Assembly: GCF_001894785.1 (NCBI RefSeq)
Contig: NZ_BCWW01000001.1
Span: 620,001-684,000, forward strand
Source: Rhodococcoides fascians NBRC 12155 = LMG 3623
GTDB lineage: Bacteria; Actinomycetota; Actinomycetes; Mycobacteriales; Mycobacteriaceae
Direction: 5' to 3'
Length of the DNA stretch: 64,000 nt
Shown here: one piece after another, positions 52,995 to 61,257 of the stretch
Layout: each line of letters begins with the position of its first letter
How positions within the stretch are numbered: position 1 is the first letter of the stretch
The notes under the pieces: generated by a model
Told to the model about the DNA's origin: nothing
Database searches by the model: none
Seen by the model: the letters and a program-made list of their open reading frames with translations, nothing else
Program-made: the position numbers and the translations under genes

Positions 52995-53456
52995 TCAGCA
53001 TTGCCCCGCGCCCGCGGCGTCGAGTCCCCGCAGAATTTCGCCTTGATCGGCCTCGGGCACCGTGGACCAACTCGGCGCGGTGGTCATTTCGCTGCGCAGA
53101 CCCTCGACCGACTTCGCGCGATCGGAGATCCCGGTTTGTTCGAGTGCATCGATGGACGGCAGAAACTGGGTGCAGGTCTGCTGGTACAGCGCTTCGCCGG
53201 TGACGCCCGAGGTTGGGGCATCGGGTTCAGCGGCAGGCGGAGCCTCGGGGATCGGAGTGTCGGCAGGAGCGGGTGCCGGTGCGTCGAGTGTGGTGCTGGC
53301 GGGGACTGTTGTGGAAGCCGCGGCAGACGTCGTCGTGCTGGCCTGAACGGACGTGGTCGACGCGTTCTCGGTCGACGCGTCGTCGCCGCATCCGGCTACC
53401 GAGGTGGCCACGATCAGCCCGAGCAATCCGGTCGCGATCTTTCGTTTCATCGCCAC
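52995..53456 (-). CDS. hypothetical secreted lipoprotein
   Basis: A 153-residue lipoprotein. The signal ends with lipobox SVAGC (Cys23). A low-complexity Thr/Ser/Ala/Pro linker of about 60 residues follows, then a small domain with GVTGEALYQQTCTQFLPSIDALEQ and a C-terminal Cys, so a disulfide is possible. No family is recognised. GTG 53456 is favoured for its better ribosome-site spacing; ATG 53450 is the alternative. Confidence 0.72.
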   Translation of the reverse strand: MAMKRKIATGLLGLIVATSVAGCGDDASTENASTTSVQASTTTSAAASTTVPASTTLDAPAPAPADTPIPEAPPAAEPDAPTSGVTGEALYQQTCTQFLPSIDALEQTGISDRAKSVEGLRSEMTTAPSWSTVPEADQGEILRGLDAAGAGQC

Positions 53457-53473
53457 TGTGTACCACCTGCGGC

Positions 53474-54388
53474 TCAGAGCAGTGTCTGCGCGCGCCCGGT
53501 GATGGTGCTCAGTGCGGTGGACCAGGCGATGTGCTTGGGGTCCAGGAACGCTCCGTGTCCGGCTCCGGGCAGTACGACCAGCTCGGGGTCCGTGCTACCT
53601 GCGCGGGTGGCGGCGTCGACGTACACGCGGCTCTGGTTCACCGACACGGTCTGGTCCGCATCACCGTGCAGCGCGGTCAACGGGACGTCGAGCGGGAGGT
53701 ATTCGATGGGGGAGGCGATCTTGTATCGACCGGGAACGTCGTTGGGCATGCCGCCGAGGAATGCGGGCACGAACTTGTCGTTGCCGATGTTCGCCGCCCG
53801 TTTCATGTCGAACACCCCGGCCATGATGGTGGCACTGCGCGGTCGGATTCTGGGGTCCGCTCCCGGCGCGTCGATCGGCATCAGGTGACGCGCAGCGACC
53901 CACGCGGCCAGCTGTCCGCCGGCCGAATGTCCGGCGACATGCACTCGATCGAGGTCGAGTCGCCCGTCGGCGGCGTTCTGTACGACGGTTGCCAGTGCCT
54001 CGGTGGCGTCGTCGACGTCGGTGAGGGTGTTGGCCCAATTGTTCGGACCGCGCCGATACTCGACGTTCCACACGGCGATGCCTTGGTCTGCGATGGCCTT
54101 GGACATCTGCTGGAAGTACGACAGATCGAGGTTCTCCTGCCATCCACCGCCGTGGATCATCACCACCACAGGCAGTGACGTCGCAGTGTTGGCAGGGAGA
54201 TACAGGTCTCCGATGTTGTCGGGTTGGTACCCGTACTTCAGCCGGATCGGATCTCCGGTCGGTCCCGAAACAGGTTGCAGTGCAGCCGAATACGTCTCTG
54301 CTGTGCTCGGTGAGGATTTGGTGTCCGTGGAACTGCAGCCGACCAGCGTGACAGCGAGCAGGCCGGACAGGAAGTGGCGACGATTCAC
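53474..54388 (-). CDS. Tat-type lipoprotein alpha/beta hydrolase
   Basis: A 304-residue exported hydrolase. NRRHFLSGLL is a twin-arginine-like signal and the lipobox is TLVGC (Cys18). The oxyanion motif is HGGGW (80-84) and the nucleophile Ser155 is in GHSAGG. The acid is probably in HGDADQTV and the His in GAGHGAF. It resembles BD-FAE/carboxylesterase-type enzymes, which deacylate small esters. The GTG start at 54388 overlaps the preceding stop as GTGA. Confidence 0.83.
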   Translation of the reverse strand: MNRRHFLSGLLAVTLVGCSSTDTKSSPSTAETYSAALQPVSGPTGDPIRLKYGYQPDNIGDLYLPANTATSLPVVVMIHGGGWQENLDLSYFQQMSKAIADQGIAVWNVEYRRGPNNWANTLTDVDDATEALATVVQNAADGRLDLDRVHVAGHSAGGQLAAWVAARHLMPIDAPGADPRIRPRSATIMAGVFDMKRAANIGNDKFVPAFLGGMPNDVPGRYKIASPIEYLPLDVPLTALHGDADQTVSVNQSRVYVDAATRAGSTDPELVVLPGAGHGAFLDPKHIAWSTALSTITGRAQTLL

Positions 54389-55404
54389 GTGCCCTGAGCC
54401 GTCCAATCGAGCAGCTCGGACAGCGACCAGGTGTTGATGACGCGATCGGCGGGAACGCCTTGGGCTTCGGCGCGGACACAGCCGTAGCCCTGCCAGTCGA
54501 GCTGGCCCGGTGCGTGTGCGTCGGTATCGATGGAGAAGAGGCAGTCGCGTTCGAGGGCGATGTCGATCAGGCGCTCGGGCGGGTCCTGGCGTTCGGGCCT
54601 GGCGTTGATCTCCACCGCGGTGCCGAACTGTCGGCATCCCTCGAACACCACCGGGGCGTCGAACGTCGACTCTGGCCGCTTTCCCCGGCCGCCCTCGACC
54701 AGTCGGCCGGTGCAGTGACCGAGTACGTCGACGTGCGGATTCGCGATGGCGGTGACCATGCGTTTCGTCATCGCCACAGAATCGGCCCGCAGATTCGAGT
54801 GCACGCTGGCCACCACCACGTCCAGCTCGGCGAGCAATCCCTCGTCCTGATCCAGCGAGCCGTCGTCGAGGATGTCCACTTCGATTCCGGTGAGGATGCG
54901 GAACGGCGCGAGTTGCTCGTTGAGCTCGGCGATGATGTCGAGTTGTTTTCGCAGACGCTCAGCGCTGAGCCCGTTGGCGACCTTGAGCCGCGGTGAATGA
55001 TCGGTCAGCGCGCAGTACTCGTGCCCGAGGTTCTTGGCGGTGCGCATCATCTCGTCGATGGGGCTGCCGCCGTCGGACCAATTGGAGTGGGTGTGCAGGT
55101 CGCCTTTGAGCGCTGCCCGTAGTGCGTTGTTGCCGATGGGTTCTGCGGCATCGCGTTGCTCCGCCAGGTAGTCCGGAACGTCCTGGGTCAGCGCCTGCCG
55201 GATGATCAGCGAGGTCTTGGCACCGATTCCGGCCAACGACGACCAGCTGTCCGCCTTCTGGTGCTCGGATCGTTGTGAAGGAGAGAGTGATTCGACGACA
55301 TCGGCGGCTCGGCGGTAGGCCTTGACGCGATGGGTGTCCGAGCGCGAACGCTCGAGCCAGAAGCCGATCTCACGAAGTGCCTCCACCGGATCCATGAACT
55401 CCAT
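54385..55404 (-). CDS. PHP-domain phosphoesterase
   Basis: A 339-residue protein. The N-terminal about 90 residues resemble the helix-hairpin-helix region of PolX-type proteins (YRRAADVVESL, LAGIGAKTSLIIRQAL). A PHP metal-dependent phosphoesterase domain begins at GDLHTHSNWSDGG (about 102-114) and includes LTDHS, GIEVDIL, SVHSN, DVLGHCTGR and DTDAH. There is no polymerase domain, so this is a stand-alone relative, perhaps a histidinol-phosphatase-like or repair phosphatase. ATG 55404 is used; ATG 55395 is also possible. Confidence 0.82.
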   Translation of the reverse strand: MEFMDPVEALREIGFWLERSRSDTHRVKAYRRAADVVESLSPSQRSEHQKADSWSSLAGIGAKTSLIIRQALTQDVPDYLAEQRDAAEPIGNNALRAALKGDLHTHSNWSDGGSPIDEMMRTAKNLGHEYCALTDHSPRLKVANGLSAERLRKQLDIIAELNEQLAPFRILTGIEVDILDDGSLDQDEGLLAELDVVVASVHSNLRADSVAMTKRMVTAIANPHVDVLGHCTGRLVEGGRGKRPESTFDAPVVFEGCRQFGTAVEINARPERQDPPERLIDIALERDCLFSIDTDAHAPGQLDWQGYGCVRAEAQGVPADRVINTWSLSELLDWTAQGT

Positions 55405-55515
55405 TGTGCCTGGCACCACCGACACCTGCGCACGGGGTAATCGGACAAAATTCTCAGGGAGTTGCCAGGTCGCTCACTCCCCATGGGCTTGAAGCTGCAA
55501 CTATCATCGTCGGTC

Positions 55516-56205
55516 ATGACCAAGAAATGGTGGACAGTCGGCGTCGTGGTCGTAGTGCTCGTGGCCCTCGGGCTGTATCTCGGCCCCAAGATCTACGCGT
55601 CCTTCCAGGAGGACGACGCTCCGGCGGCGACCGTCGACACCTCCGGTGCGCAGGCCGCCACCACCGACGATCTGAACGGCACCTGGACGGTGACGGCAGG
55701 CGATGCGTCGAACAAGACCGCGGCCGGCTACACCGTCGACGAGGTGCTCAACGGATCGGACGTGACCGTCGTCGGGTCGACGCCCGAGGTGAGCGGCTCG
55801 GTGACCGTGGCAGATAATTCGTTGACCGCCGGTGAGGTTGTGGTGCAGACCAATTCGATCACCACCGACAGTGACCGTCGAGACGGTCAGTTCCGCGGCA
55901 ACATCTTCGACACCGCGACATATCCGACGGCGACGTTCACCATCGACCAGCCCGTCGACCTCTCGTCGTTGCCCAAGGACGGCACCACCCAAACCGTCAC
56001 GGCGGAAGGCACATTGACGCTCAAGGATCAGACGCGTCCGGTGTCGGTCGAGATGGAGGTGCTGCAGTCCGGTGACACGCTCATCGCGTCGGGCGCAATC
56101 CCGACGACGTGGTCGGACTACGGCATCGAGCCGCCGTCGCTCGGATTCGTGACCGTCGAGGGCTCGGGAACCGTCGACTTCCTGATCAATCTGAGTCGGC
56201 AGTAG
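55516..56205 (+). CDS. membrane-anchored YceI-family protein
   Basis: A 229-residue protein with one N-terminal membrane helix (WWTVGVVVVVLVALGLYLG) followed by a YceI domain outside: FRGNIFDTATYPTATFTID and SDYGIEPPSLGFVTVEGSGTVDFLINL. It probably binds a lipid at the membrane face. The ATG at 55516 gives a normal membrane anchor. Its 3' end overlaps the convergent hydroxylase gene by 20 bp. A soluble paralogue lies at 39108-39659. Confidence 0.83.
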   Translation: MTKKWWTVGVVVVVLVALGLYLGPKIYASFQEDDAPAATVDTSGAQAATTDDLNGTWTVTAGDASNKTAAGYTVDEVLNGSDVTVVGSTPEVSGSVTVADNSLTAGEVVVQTNSITTDSDRRDGQFRGNIFDTATYPTATFTIDQPVDLSSLPKDGTTQTVTAEGTLTLKDQTRPVSVEMEVLQSGDTLIASGAIPTTWSDYGIEPPSLGFVTVEGSGTVDFLINLSRQ

Positions 56206-57091
56206 CCCGTTCTCGTGGGGCCGCCGGTGTCCATCCCGGCGGTCCGACGACGTATCCGACGCGTTCCCTCCATGACCTCGATGCCGCGACATCTCGTGCG
56301 ATGTTGCGGTATTCGTGTGTTTGGAGCGTCCAGATGTTGAACGTGTCGACGGGTTTGGTCAGTCCGTAATTCGGTCGCTGCACTTCGTCGGCGTAGCTGC
56401 CGAACAGGCGGTCCCAGACGATGAGGATGCCGCCGTAGTTCTTGTCGAGGTACTGCGGATCGCGACCGTGATGAACGCGGTGGTGAGAAGGCGTGTTGAA
56501 GACGAACTCGAACGGTCGCGGCAACTTGTCGATCCGCTCGGTGTGTACCCAGAACTGGTAGACGAGATTGATCGAGAAGCCCACGAACACCATCCACGGT
56601 GGCATCCCCAGCAGCGGCAGCGGCAGCCACATGATGATCTCGCCGCTGTTGTTCCACTTCTGCCGCAGCGCCGCGGCGAAGTTGAAGTACTCGCTCGAAT
56701 GGTGAGCCTGATGGGTCGCCCAGATCAGTCGGGTTCGGTGTGCGATGCGGTGGTAGCCGTAGAACAGCAGATCGACGCCCAGGATCAGGATGACCCACGT
56801 GTACCAGGCATCGGCGGGTAGATGCCACGGCGCGATGTAGACGTAGATGGCCGTGTAGCCGATCAGGGCCAGCGCTTTCCACGCAGTCGTGGTTGCGATC
56901 GAAACCAAACCCATGCTCAGGCTCGCCCGTGCGTCCCGGGCCGAATAAGCGCCGGGGGTTCCGTCTTCGAGTTTCTTCGCCGCGATCCACTCGATCGTCA
57001 GCAGTAGAGCGAACGCGGGGACGGCCAGGGCAACCGGATCCCGCAGCGGTTCGGGTAGCGAGTTCCACGCCGATGCGAGTTGGTCCCTCAT
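56186..57091 (-). CDS. sterol desaturase / fatty acid hydroxylase family protein
   Basis: A 301-residue membrane di-iron enzyme. The His clusters HRIAH, HQAHHSS and HHRVHHG are present and in order, with several hydrophobic helices around them (LAVPAFALLLTIEW, TWVILILGVDLLFYGY). The family hydroxylates or desaturates lipids or carotenoids. The start ATG 57091 begins MRDQLASAW; no neighbour tells the substrate. Confidence 0.87.
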   Translation of the reverse strand: MRDQLASAWNSLPEPLRDPVALAVPAFALLLTIEWIAAKKLEDGTPGAYSARDARASLSMGLVSIATTTAWKALALIGYTAIYVYIAPWHLPADAWYTWVILILGVDLLFYGYHRIAHRTRLIWATHQAHHSSEYFNFAAALRQKWNNSGEIIMWLPLPLLGMPPWMVFVGFSINLVYQFWVHTERIDKLPRPFEFVFNTPSHHRVHHGRDPQYLDKNYGGILIVWDRLFGSYADEVQRPNYGLTKPVDTFNIWTLQTHEYRNIARDVAASRSWRERVGYVVGPPGWTPAAPRERATADSD

Positions 57092-57161
57092 GTGACGGCC
57101 TTCCGTGCGTGACACTGCTGGTCGAAGTGTAACGCCAGTATGGTGATCGTAGTCTCGAGAC

Positions 57162-57617
57162 GTGAAAATTCGTAGCCGCCGTTCCGGGGATATGGCGTTC
57201 TGTGTTTCCGTGTTGGCCGCCGTGCACGAGGCAGACGGGTATCCCGCACTGTGGCCCGAGGATCCGGCCGCCTGGTTGCACTCGGCAACGCAGGTCGCCG
57301 CATGGGTAGCGGAGTCGAATGACCGGATCGTCGGCCACCTGGCACTCGACCTGGTCGACGACGGGCTGATGGTCTCGCGATTGTTCGTTCGTCCCGAGTG
57401 CCGGGGCACGGGCGCAGCCGCGGCCTTGTTGGACGCCGCAGTGGCGTATGCGGCAGAACGGTCCGTTGCTATCGAACTGGACGTGGAGCAGGGCTCGGCT
57501 GCGGCGATTGCGTTCTACGAGAAGTCGGGTTGGATCAGGACCGGTACCGCGCCCGCGGACTGGGTGTTGCCCGACGGGCGCAGAGCCGTCGAACATCGGT
57601 ACGTACCCGGTCGCTAA
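57162..57617 (+). CDS. GNAT-family N-acetyltransferase
   Basis: A 151-residue acetyltransferase. The acetyl-CoA site is VSRLFVRPECRGTGAAAALLDAAVAYA and the next part is LDVEQGSAAAIAFYEKSGWI. Substrate unknown. It has a GTG start 70 bp from the divergent hydroxylase, and ends 30 bp before the Rrf2 regulator. Confidence 0.85.
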   Translation: MKIRSRRSGDMAFCVSVLAAVHEADGYPALWPEDPAAWLHSATQVAAWVAESNDRIVGHLALDLVDDGLMVSRLFVRPECRGTGAAAALLDAAVAYAAERSVAIELDVEQGSAAAIAFYEKSGWIRTGTAPADWVLPDGRRAVEHRYVPGR

Positions 57618-57618
57618 T

Positions 57619-57639
57619 TTCCTATCGAAATGATAGGAA
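57619..57639. promoter_or_regulatory. palindromic operator before the Rrf2 gene
   Basis: TTCCTATC (57619-57626), five bases GAAAT, and the exact reverse complement GATAGGAA (57632-57639). It ends 7 bases before the GTG start, so the regulator probably represses itself, and AGGA of the right arm could also serve as the ribosome site. Confidence 0.6.
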
Positions 57640-57646
57640 TTGAATC

Positions 57647-58105
57647 GTGCACATCACGGCGAAAGCGGACTACGCGGTGCGGACTCTCGTCGAGCTCGCC
57701 GCGGTCGGCGGCCGAGCACCCGCCAAGGCCGAGGCGCTTGCCGCCGCTCAAGGGATACCGCACAAATTTCTCGAGTCGGTGCTCTCCGACCTGCGTCGCG
57801 CCGAGTTGGTGCGAAGTAGAAGGGGACCCGACGGCGGATACTGGCTCGCGCGGGAGGCGTCGAACATTTCCGTCGCGGACGTGATGCGTGCCGTCGAGGG
57901 GCCGCTCGCATCGGTGCGCGGGCAACGGCCCGAGGATGCGCAGTACGCCGGTCCCGCCGAGCCGTTGACGCGGGTGTGGCTGGCCGTCCGGGTCAATCTG
58001 CGTGCGGTTCTCGAATCCGTATCGCTGGCGGACATCGTCGACGACGACCTCCCGGATTTCGTCGGAGAGCTGATCAGCGAGCCGACCGCATGGTCCCGTC
58101 GATGA
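57647..58105 (+). CDS. Rrf2-family regulator lacking the cysteine cluster
   Basis: A 152-residue winged-helix regulator with MHITAKADYAVRTLVELAA and KFLESVLSDLRRAELVRSRRGPDGGYWLAR, both Rrf2 hallmarks. The usual three cysteines that hold an Fe-S cluster in IscR/NsrR proteins are absent, so iron-sulfur sensing is unlikely. It starts with GTG at 57647 just after a palindrome. Confidence 0.85.
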   Translation: MHITAKADYAVRTLVELAAVGGRAPAKAEALAAAQGIPHKFLESVLSDLRRAELVRSRRGPDGGYWLAREASNISVADVMRAVEGPLASVRGQRPEDAQYAGPAEPLTRVWLAVRVNLRAVLESVSLADIVDDDLPDFVGELISEPTAWSRR

Positions 58106-58147
58106 CCTGAGTCACAGTCGGCCGCAGATGTGGCGCGGTCGTCAATA

Positions 58148-58181
58148 TTGCACAGCTCTGCAAACTTGCCGAGCTGTGCAA
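58148..58181. promoter_or_regulatory. 34-bp palindrome before the TetR-MmpL genes
   Basis: TTGCACAGCTC (58148-58158) and its exact reverse complement (58171-58181) enclose a further GCAA/TTGC pair with the same centre, so 15 of 17 base pairs are symmetric. It lies 7 bp before the TetR start and is a strong candidate operator for it. Confidence 0.7.
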
Positions 58182-58188
58182 CTTCCGT

Positions 58189-58875
58189 ATGTTGGACAGG
58201 GTGACCACCCCGACCGGCCTTCGCGATCAGAAGAAGGCAGCCACCCGCGACGCCCTCGGCATTGCCGCAGTCCGTCTGGGAAAAGAGCACGGACTCGATG
58301 CCGTGACGGCCGACGCCATCGCACACGAAGCCGGAGTGTCGACCCGAACGTTCCACAACTACTTCTCCAACAAGGAAGAAGCGGTACTCCACAACATCGA
58401 GGCCTCGGCTCTGGAATGGTTCGAGCTGCTCCGCGCCAGACCCGAAGCCGAACCCATCTGGGATTCGTTGCAGCACATCGCCGTCAACCTCGTCGCCGAC
58501 CCCGGCCGCGACCTCGACGACACATTCGCCGCAGCACGACTCATCGAGGCCAACCCGGCGCTGATGGCACGCAAGCTCGAAATGCACCACTCGCTCACCC
58601 GCAAACTCGGCGAGGCAATCGCTGAGCGCACCGGAACCGATATCGATTCCGACCTCTACCCCAACCTGCTGCAAATGGCAGTCGGCGGTGCCGTGACCGC
58701 CGCACTGAACCTGTGGATCAACGACCCCGGCGGAGAGAACACTCCGAAAGCGCTTGTGGAGAACGCATTTCAACAACTCCGCGCCGGAATCCCCGAGCCT
58801 GTGGGTCATTCCGCAGGCTCCACTCCCGCGCCCGAATCTCGCCAGCACGTATCCGATAACAACCGAGGAGCCTGA
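58189..58875 (+). CDS. TetR-family regulator of an MmpL transporter
   Basis: A 228-residue regulator. ALGIAAVRLGKEHGLDAVTADAIAHEAGVSTRTFHNYFSNKEEAV gives the TetR DNA-binding domain, and the C-terminal region is helical. It lies three bases before the MmpL transporter gene, so the two form an operon controlled from the palindrome upstream. Starts at ATG 58189 or GTG 58201 are both possible. Confidence 0.87.
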   Translation: MLDRVTTPTGLRDQKKAATRDALGIAAVRLGKEHGLDAVTADAIAHEAGVSTRTFHNYFSNKEEAVLHNIEASALEWFELLRARPEAEPIWDSLQHIAVNLVADPGRDLDDTFAAARLIEANPALMARKLEMHHSLTRKLGEAIAERTGTDIDSDLYPNLLQMAVGGAVTAALNLWINDPGGENTPKALVENAFQQLRAGIPEPVGHSAGSTPAPESRQHVSDNNRGA

Positions 58876-58877
58876 CA

Positions 58878-61166
58878 GTGGCCACCTATCTGTACCGAAT
58901 CGGCAGATTCGCCTACCGCCGCAAGGGGGTCGTCCTCGGCCTCTGGCTCGTCATTCTGATCCTGGCCGGAGTGGGCGCAGCCACGCTGTCCGCGCCTACC
59001 GTCAACTCGTTCAGTATCCCCGGAACGCCTGCTCAGGCTGCATTGGATCTGCAGAAGGAACGATTCGGCGGAGCCGAGGATCCCCTTCAGGCCGTCAACG
59101 CCGAGTACGTGTTCCAGGCACCCGACGGTCAGTCGCTCGATACCCCGCAGTACACCTCGGCCATCGACGCCACGATCGCCGAGATCGAGAAGGTCGATGC
59201 GGCCAAGCCGGCGGAAGGTGCTCCGCCGCTTGCCGATCCGGTCGAGGCGAACAAGGCCATCGTGCAGCAGTACACCGACGCAGCCGCCGAGGCAGGAACG
59301 CCGGCCGACAAGGTGGCAGCCGACGCGGCAGCCACGTCGCCGTTGAGCCCCAACGGCAACGTCGGCACCGTCACGGTTCCGATCAACGTCGAGCTGGCCG
59401 ACGTCACCGACGCGATTCGCAGCGATCTCGATGCCGCGGCGCAACCCGCGCGTGACGCAGGACTGACCGTCATCCTCGGTGGCACCGTCGCCCAGGAGAA
59501 CCCGTCGCCCGGTGGAAGTTCGGAGATCGTCGGTCTGGCCGTCGCCGCCATCGTGCTTCTCATCATGTTCGGCTCGGCCGCCGCTGCCAGCCTGCCGCTG
59601 ATCACCGCGATCGTCGGTATCGGTATTTCGAGTCTGGCCATCACGACGGCCTCCGGGTTCGCGAGCCTGTCCTCGTTCACGCCGATTCTCGCGATCATGA
59701 TCGGTCTTGCCGTCGCGATCGACTACTCGCTCTTCATCCTCGCGCGGTACCGGCACGAGCTCACGCTCACCGACAACCGCGAAGAAGCAGTCGGTCGAGC
59801 GGTCGGTACCGCCGGATCGGCCGTCGTGTTCGCCGGCGCGACCGTGCTCATCGCCCTCGTCGCCCTGCGCGTCGTCGGCATCCCGTTCCTGTCGCAGATG
59901 GGTCTGGCAGCAGGCTTCGCGGTGTTCATCGCGGTACTCATCGCCCTGACGTTCCTGCCTGCCATGCTGGGCGTCTACAAGGGCAAGGCCTTCGCGGGCA
60001 AGCTCAAGTTCGTCAACACCACCGACCCGGAGGACCCGAACGCAACCCCCACCAACGGTCTTCGGTGGGCACGGTTCCTGGTCAAGAAGCCGATCCTCGG
60101 CCTCGTCGGAGGCATCGTGCTGCTCGGTGTCATTGCGGGCCCGACCACCGGGCTGTCTCTGGCTCTCCCGTCGATCGCCACCTCGGACCCGTCCACGCCT
60201 GCCCGTCAGGCCTACGACATCACCGAAAAGGCATTCGGGCCGGGACGTAACGGACCGCTGCTCGTCATCGCCGACGCGTCCGACGTCGCCGAGGCAGACC
60301 GCACCGCGTCCTTCGGCAAGGTCATCGAGACGATCACCGCACAATCCGACGTCACGAATGCGCAGATCGTCGCCGTCAACCCGGCGGGTGACACCGCGCA
60401 GATACTCGTCACCCCGTCGAGCACACCCAACAGTGACCAGACGAAGGCGCTCGTGACCAACCTGCGCGATGCCGAGAGCGGATTGCAGGAAAGCTCGGGC
60501 GTCTCCTACGGAGTGACGGGCGAAACCGCGATCGGGATCGACATCTCGGAGCGGCTGCAGAGCGCGCTGATTCCGTATCTGGCCGTGGTCGTCGGACTGG
60601 CGTTCGTGCTGCTGATGCTGGTGTTCCGCTCGATTCTGGTGCCGCTGACGGCAACGGTCGGGTTCCTGCTCAGCGTGCTCGCCACCTTCGGTGCGACGGT
60701 GTTCATCTTCCAAGAGGGCGGGCTCGGCATCATTTCCAACCCGCAGCCGATCGTCAGCTTCATGCCGATCTTCCTCATCGGTGTGGTGTTCGGCCTCGCG
60801 ATGGACTACCAGGTGTTCCTCGTCTCGCGCATGCGTGAGGAGTTCGTGCACGGCGCGGCCGCCAAGGACGCCGTCGTCAACGGCTTCAAGTACGGCGCAC
60901 GCGTGGTCACCTCGGCAGCGGTCATCATGATCTCGGTGTTCGCCGCGTTCATCGCCGAGCCGGACTCGTTCATCAAGTCCATCGGCTTCGCATTGGCCGC
61001 GGCCGTCTTCTTCGACGCGTTCGTCGTGCGTATGGTGCTGATTCCGTCGGTGATGGCGCTACTGGGCGACAAAGCCTGGTGGTTGCCGAAGTGGCTGGAC
61101 AAGATCCTGCCCAACGTCGACATCGAAGGGGCCAAGCTGAAGACGGCCCCGGAGAAGCGCGCGTAG
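58878..61166 (+). CDS. MmpL/RND-family membrane transporter
   Basis: A 762-residue protein with two repeated halves: one helix near the N-terminus, an outside loop of about 150 residues, five helices, then the second set. The RND motifs IMIGLAVAIDYSLFILARYRHEL and FGLAMDYQVFLVSRMREEF carry the intramembrane Asp-Tyr pairs for proton coupling. The family exports lipids, siderophores or drugs across actinobacterial envelopes. GTG 58878 is the start. Co-transcribed with its TetR regulator. Confidence 0.9.
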   Translation: MATYLYRIGRFAYRRKGVVLGLWLVILILAGVGAATLSAPTVNSFSIPGTPAQAALDLQKERFGGAEDPLQAVNAEYVFQAPDGQSLDTPQYTSAIDATIAEIEKVDAAKPAEGAPPLADPVEANKAIVQQYTDAAAEAGTPADKVAADAAATSPLSPNGNVGTVTVPINVELADVTDAIRSDLDAAAQPARDAGLTVILGGTVAQENPSPGGSSEIVGLAVAAIVLLIMFGSAAAASLPLITAIVGIGISSLAITTASGFASLSSFTPILAIMIGLAVAIDYSLFILARYRHELTLTDNREEAVGRAVGTAGSAVVFAGATVLIALVALRVVGIPFLSQMGLAAGFAVFIAVLIALTFLPAMLGVYKGKAFAGKLKFVNTTDPEDPNATPTNGLRWARFLVKKPILGLVGGIVLLGVIAGPTTGLSLALPSIATSDPSTPARQAYDITEKAFGPGRNGPLLVIADASDVAEADRTASFGKVIETITAQSDVTNAQIVAVNPAGDTAQILVTPSSTPNSDQTKALVTNLRDAESGLQESSGVSYGVTGETAIGIDISERLQSALIPYLAVVVGLAFVLLMLVFRSILVPLTATVGFLLSVLATFGATVFIFQEGGLGIISNPQPIVSFMPIFLIGVVFGLAMDYQVFLVSRMREEFVHGAAAKDAVVNGFKYGARVVTSAAVIMISVFAAFIAEPDSFIKSIGFALAAAVFFDAFVVRMVLIPSVMALLGDKAWWLPKWLDKILPNVDIEGAKLKTAPEKRA

Positions 61167-61188
61167 TACTCGCGTCGCAGCTGAGAGG

Positions 61189-61252
61189 CCGAAGATTGCT
61201 CGTAATACTCGAAACGGAGAGACTGTTATCCATGTGTACGAGTAATCTTCGG
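61189..61252. promoter_or_regulatory. spaced inverted repeat upstream of the second ABC exporter
   Basis: CCGAAGATTGCTCGTA (61189-61204) and TACGAGTAATCTTCGG (61237-61252) pair at 15 of 16 positions across 32 bases. The right arm ends 5 bases before the ATG, and no ribosome site is visible. It may be two operator half-sites or an RNA hairpin that hides the start. Confidence 0.5.
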
Positions 61253-61257
61253 TCATC

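Noticed and set aside
52576..53203. Overlapping open frames across the tRNA and the 121-bp duplication
   Set aside because: They read through a tRNA and a tandem repeat in several frames; the repeated peptide is a product of the repeat, not a protein family I can support.
58806..60851. 681-codon open frame antisense to the MmpL gene
   Set aside because: Asp/Arg/Gly-rich low-complexity product with no domain; shadow of the transporter gene.
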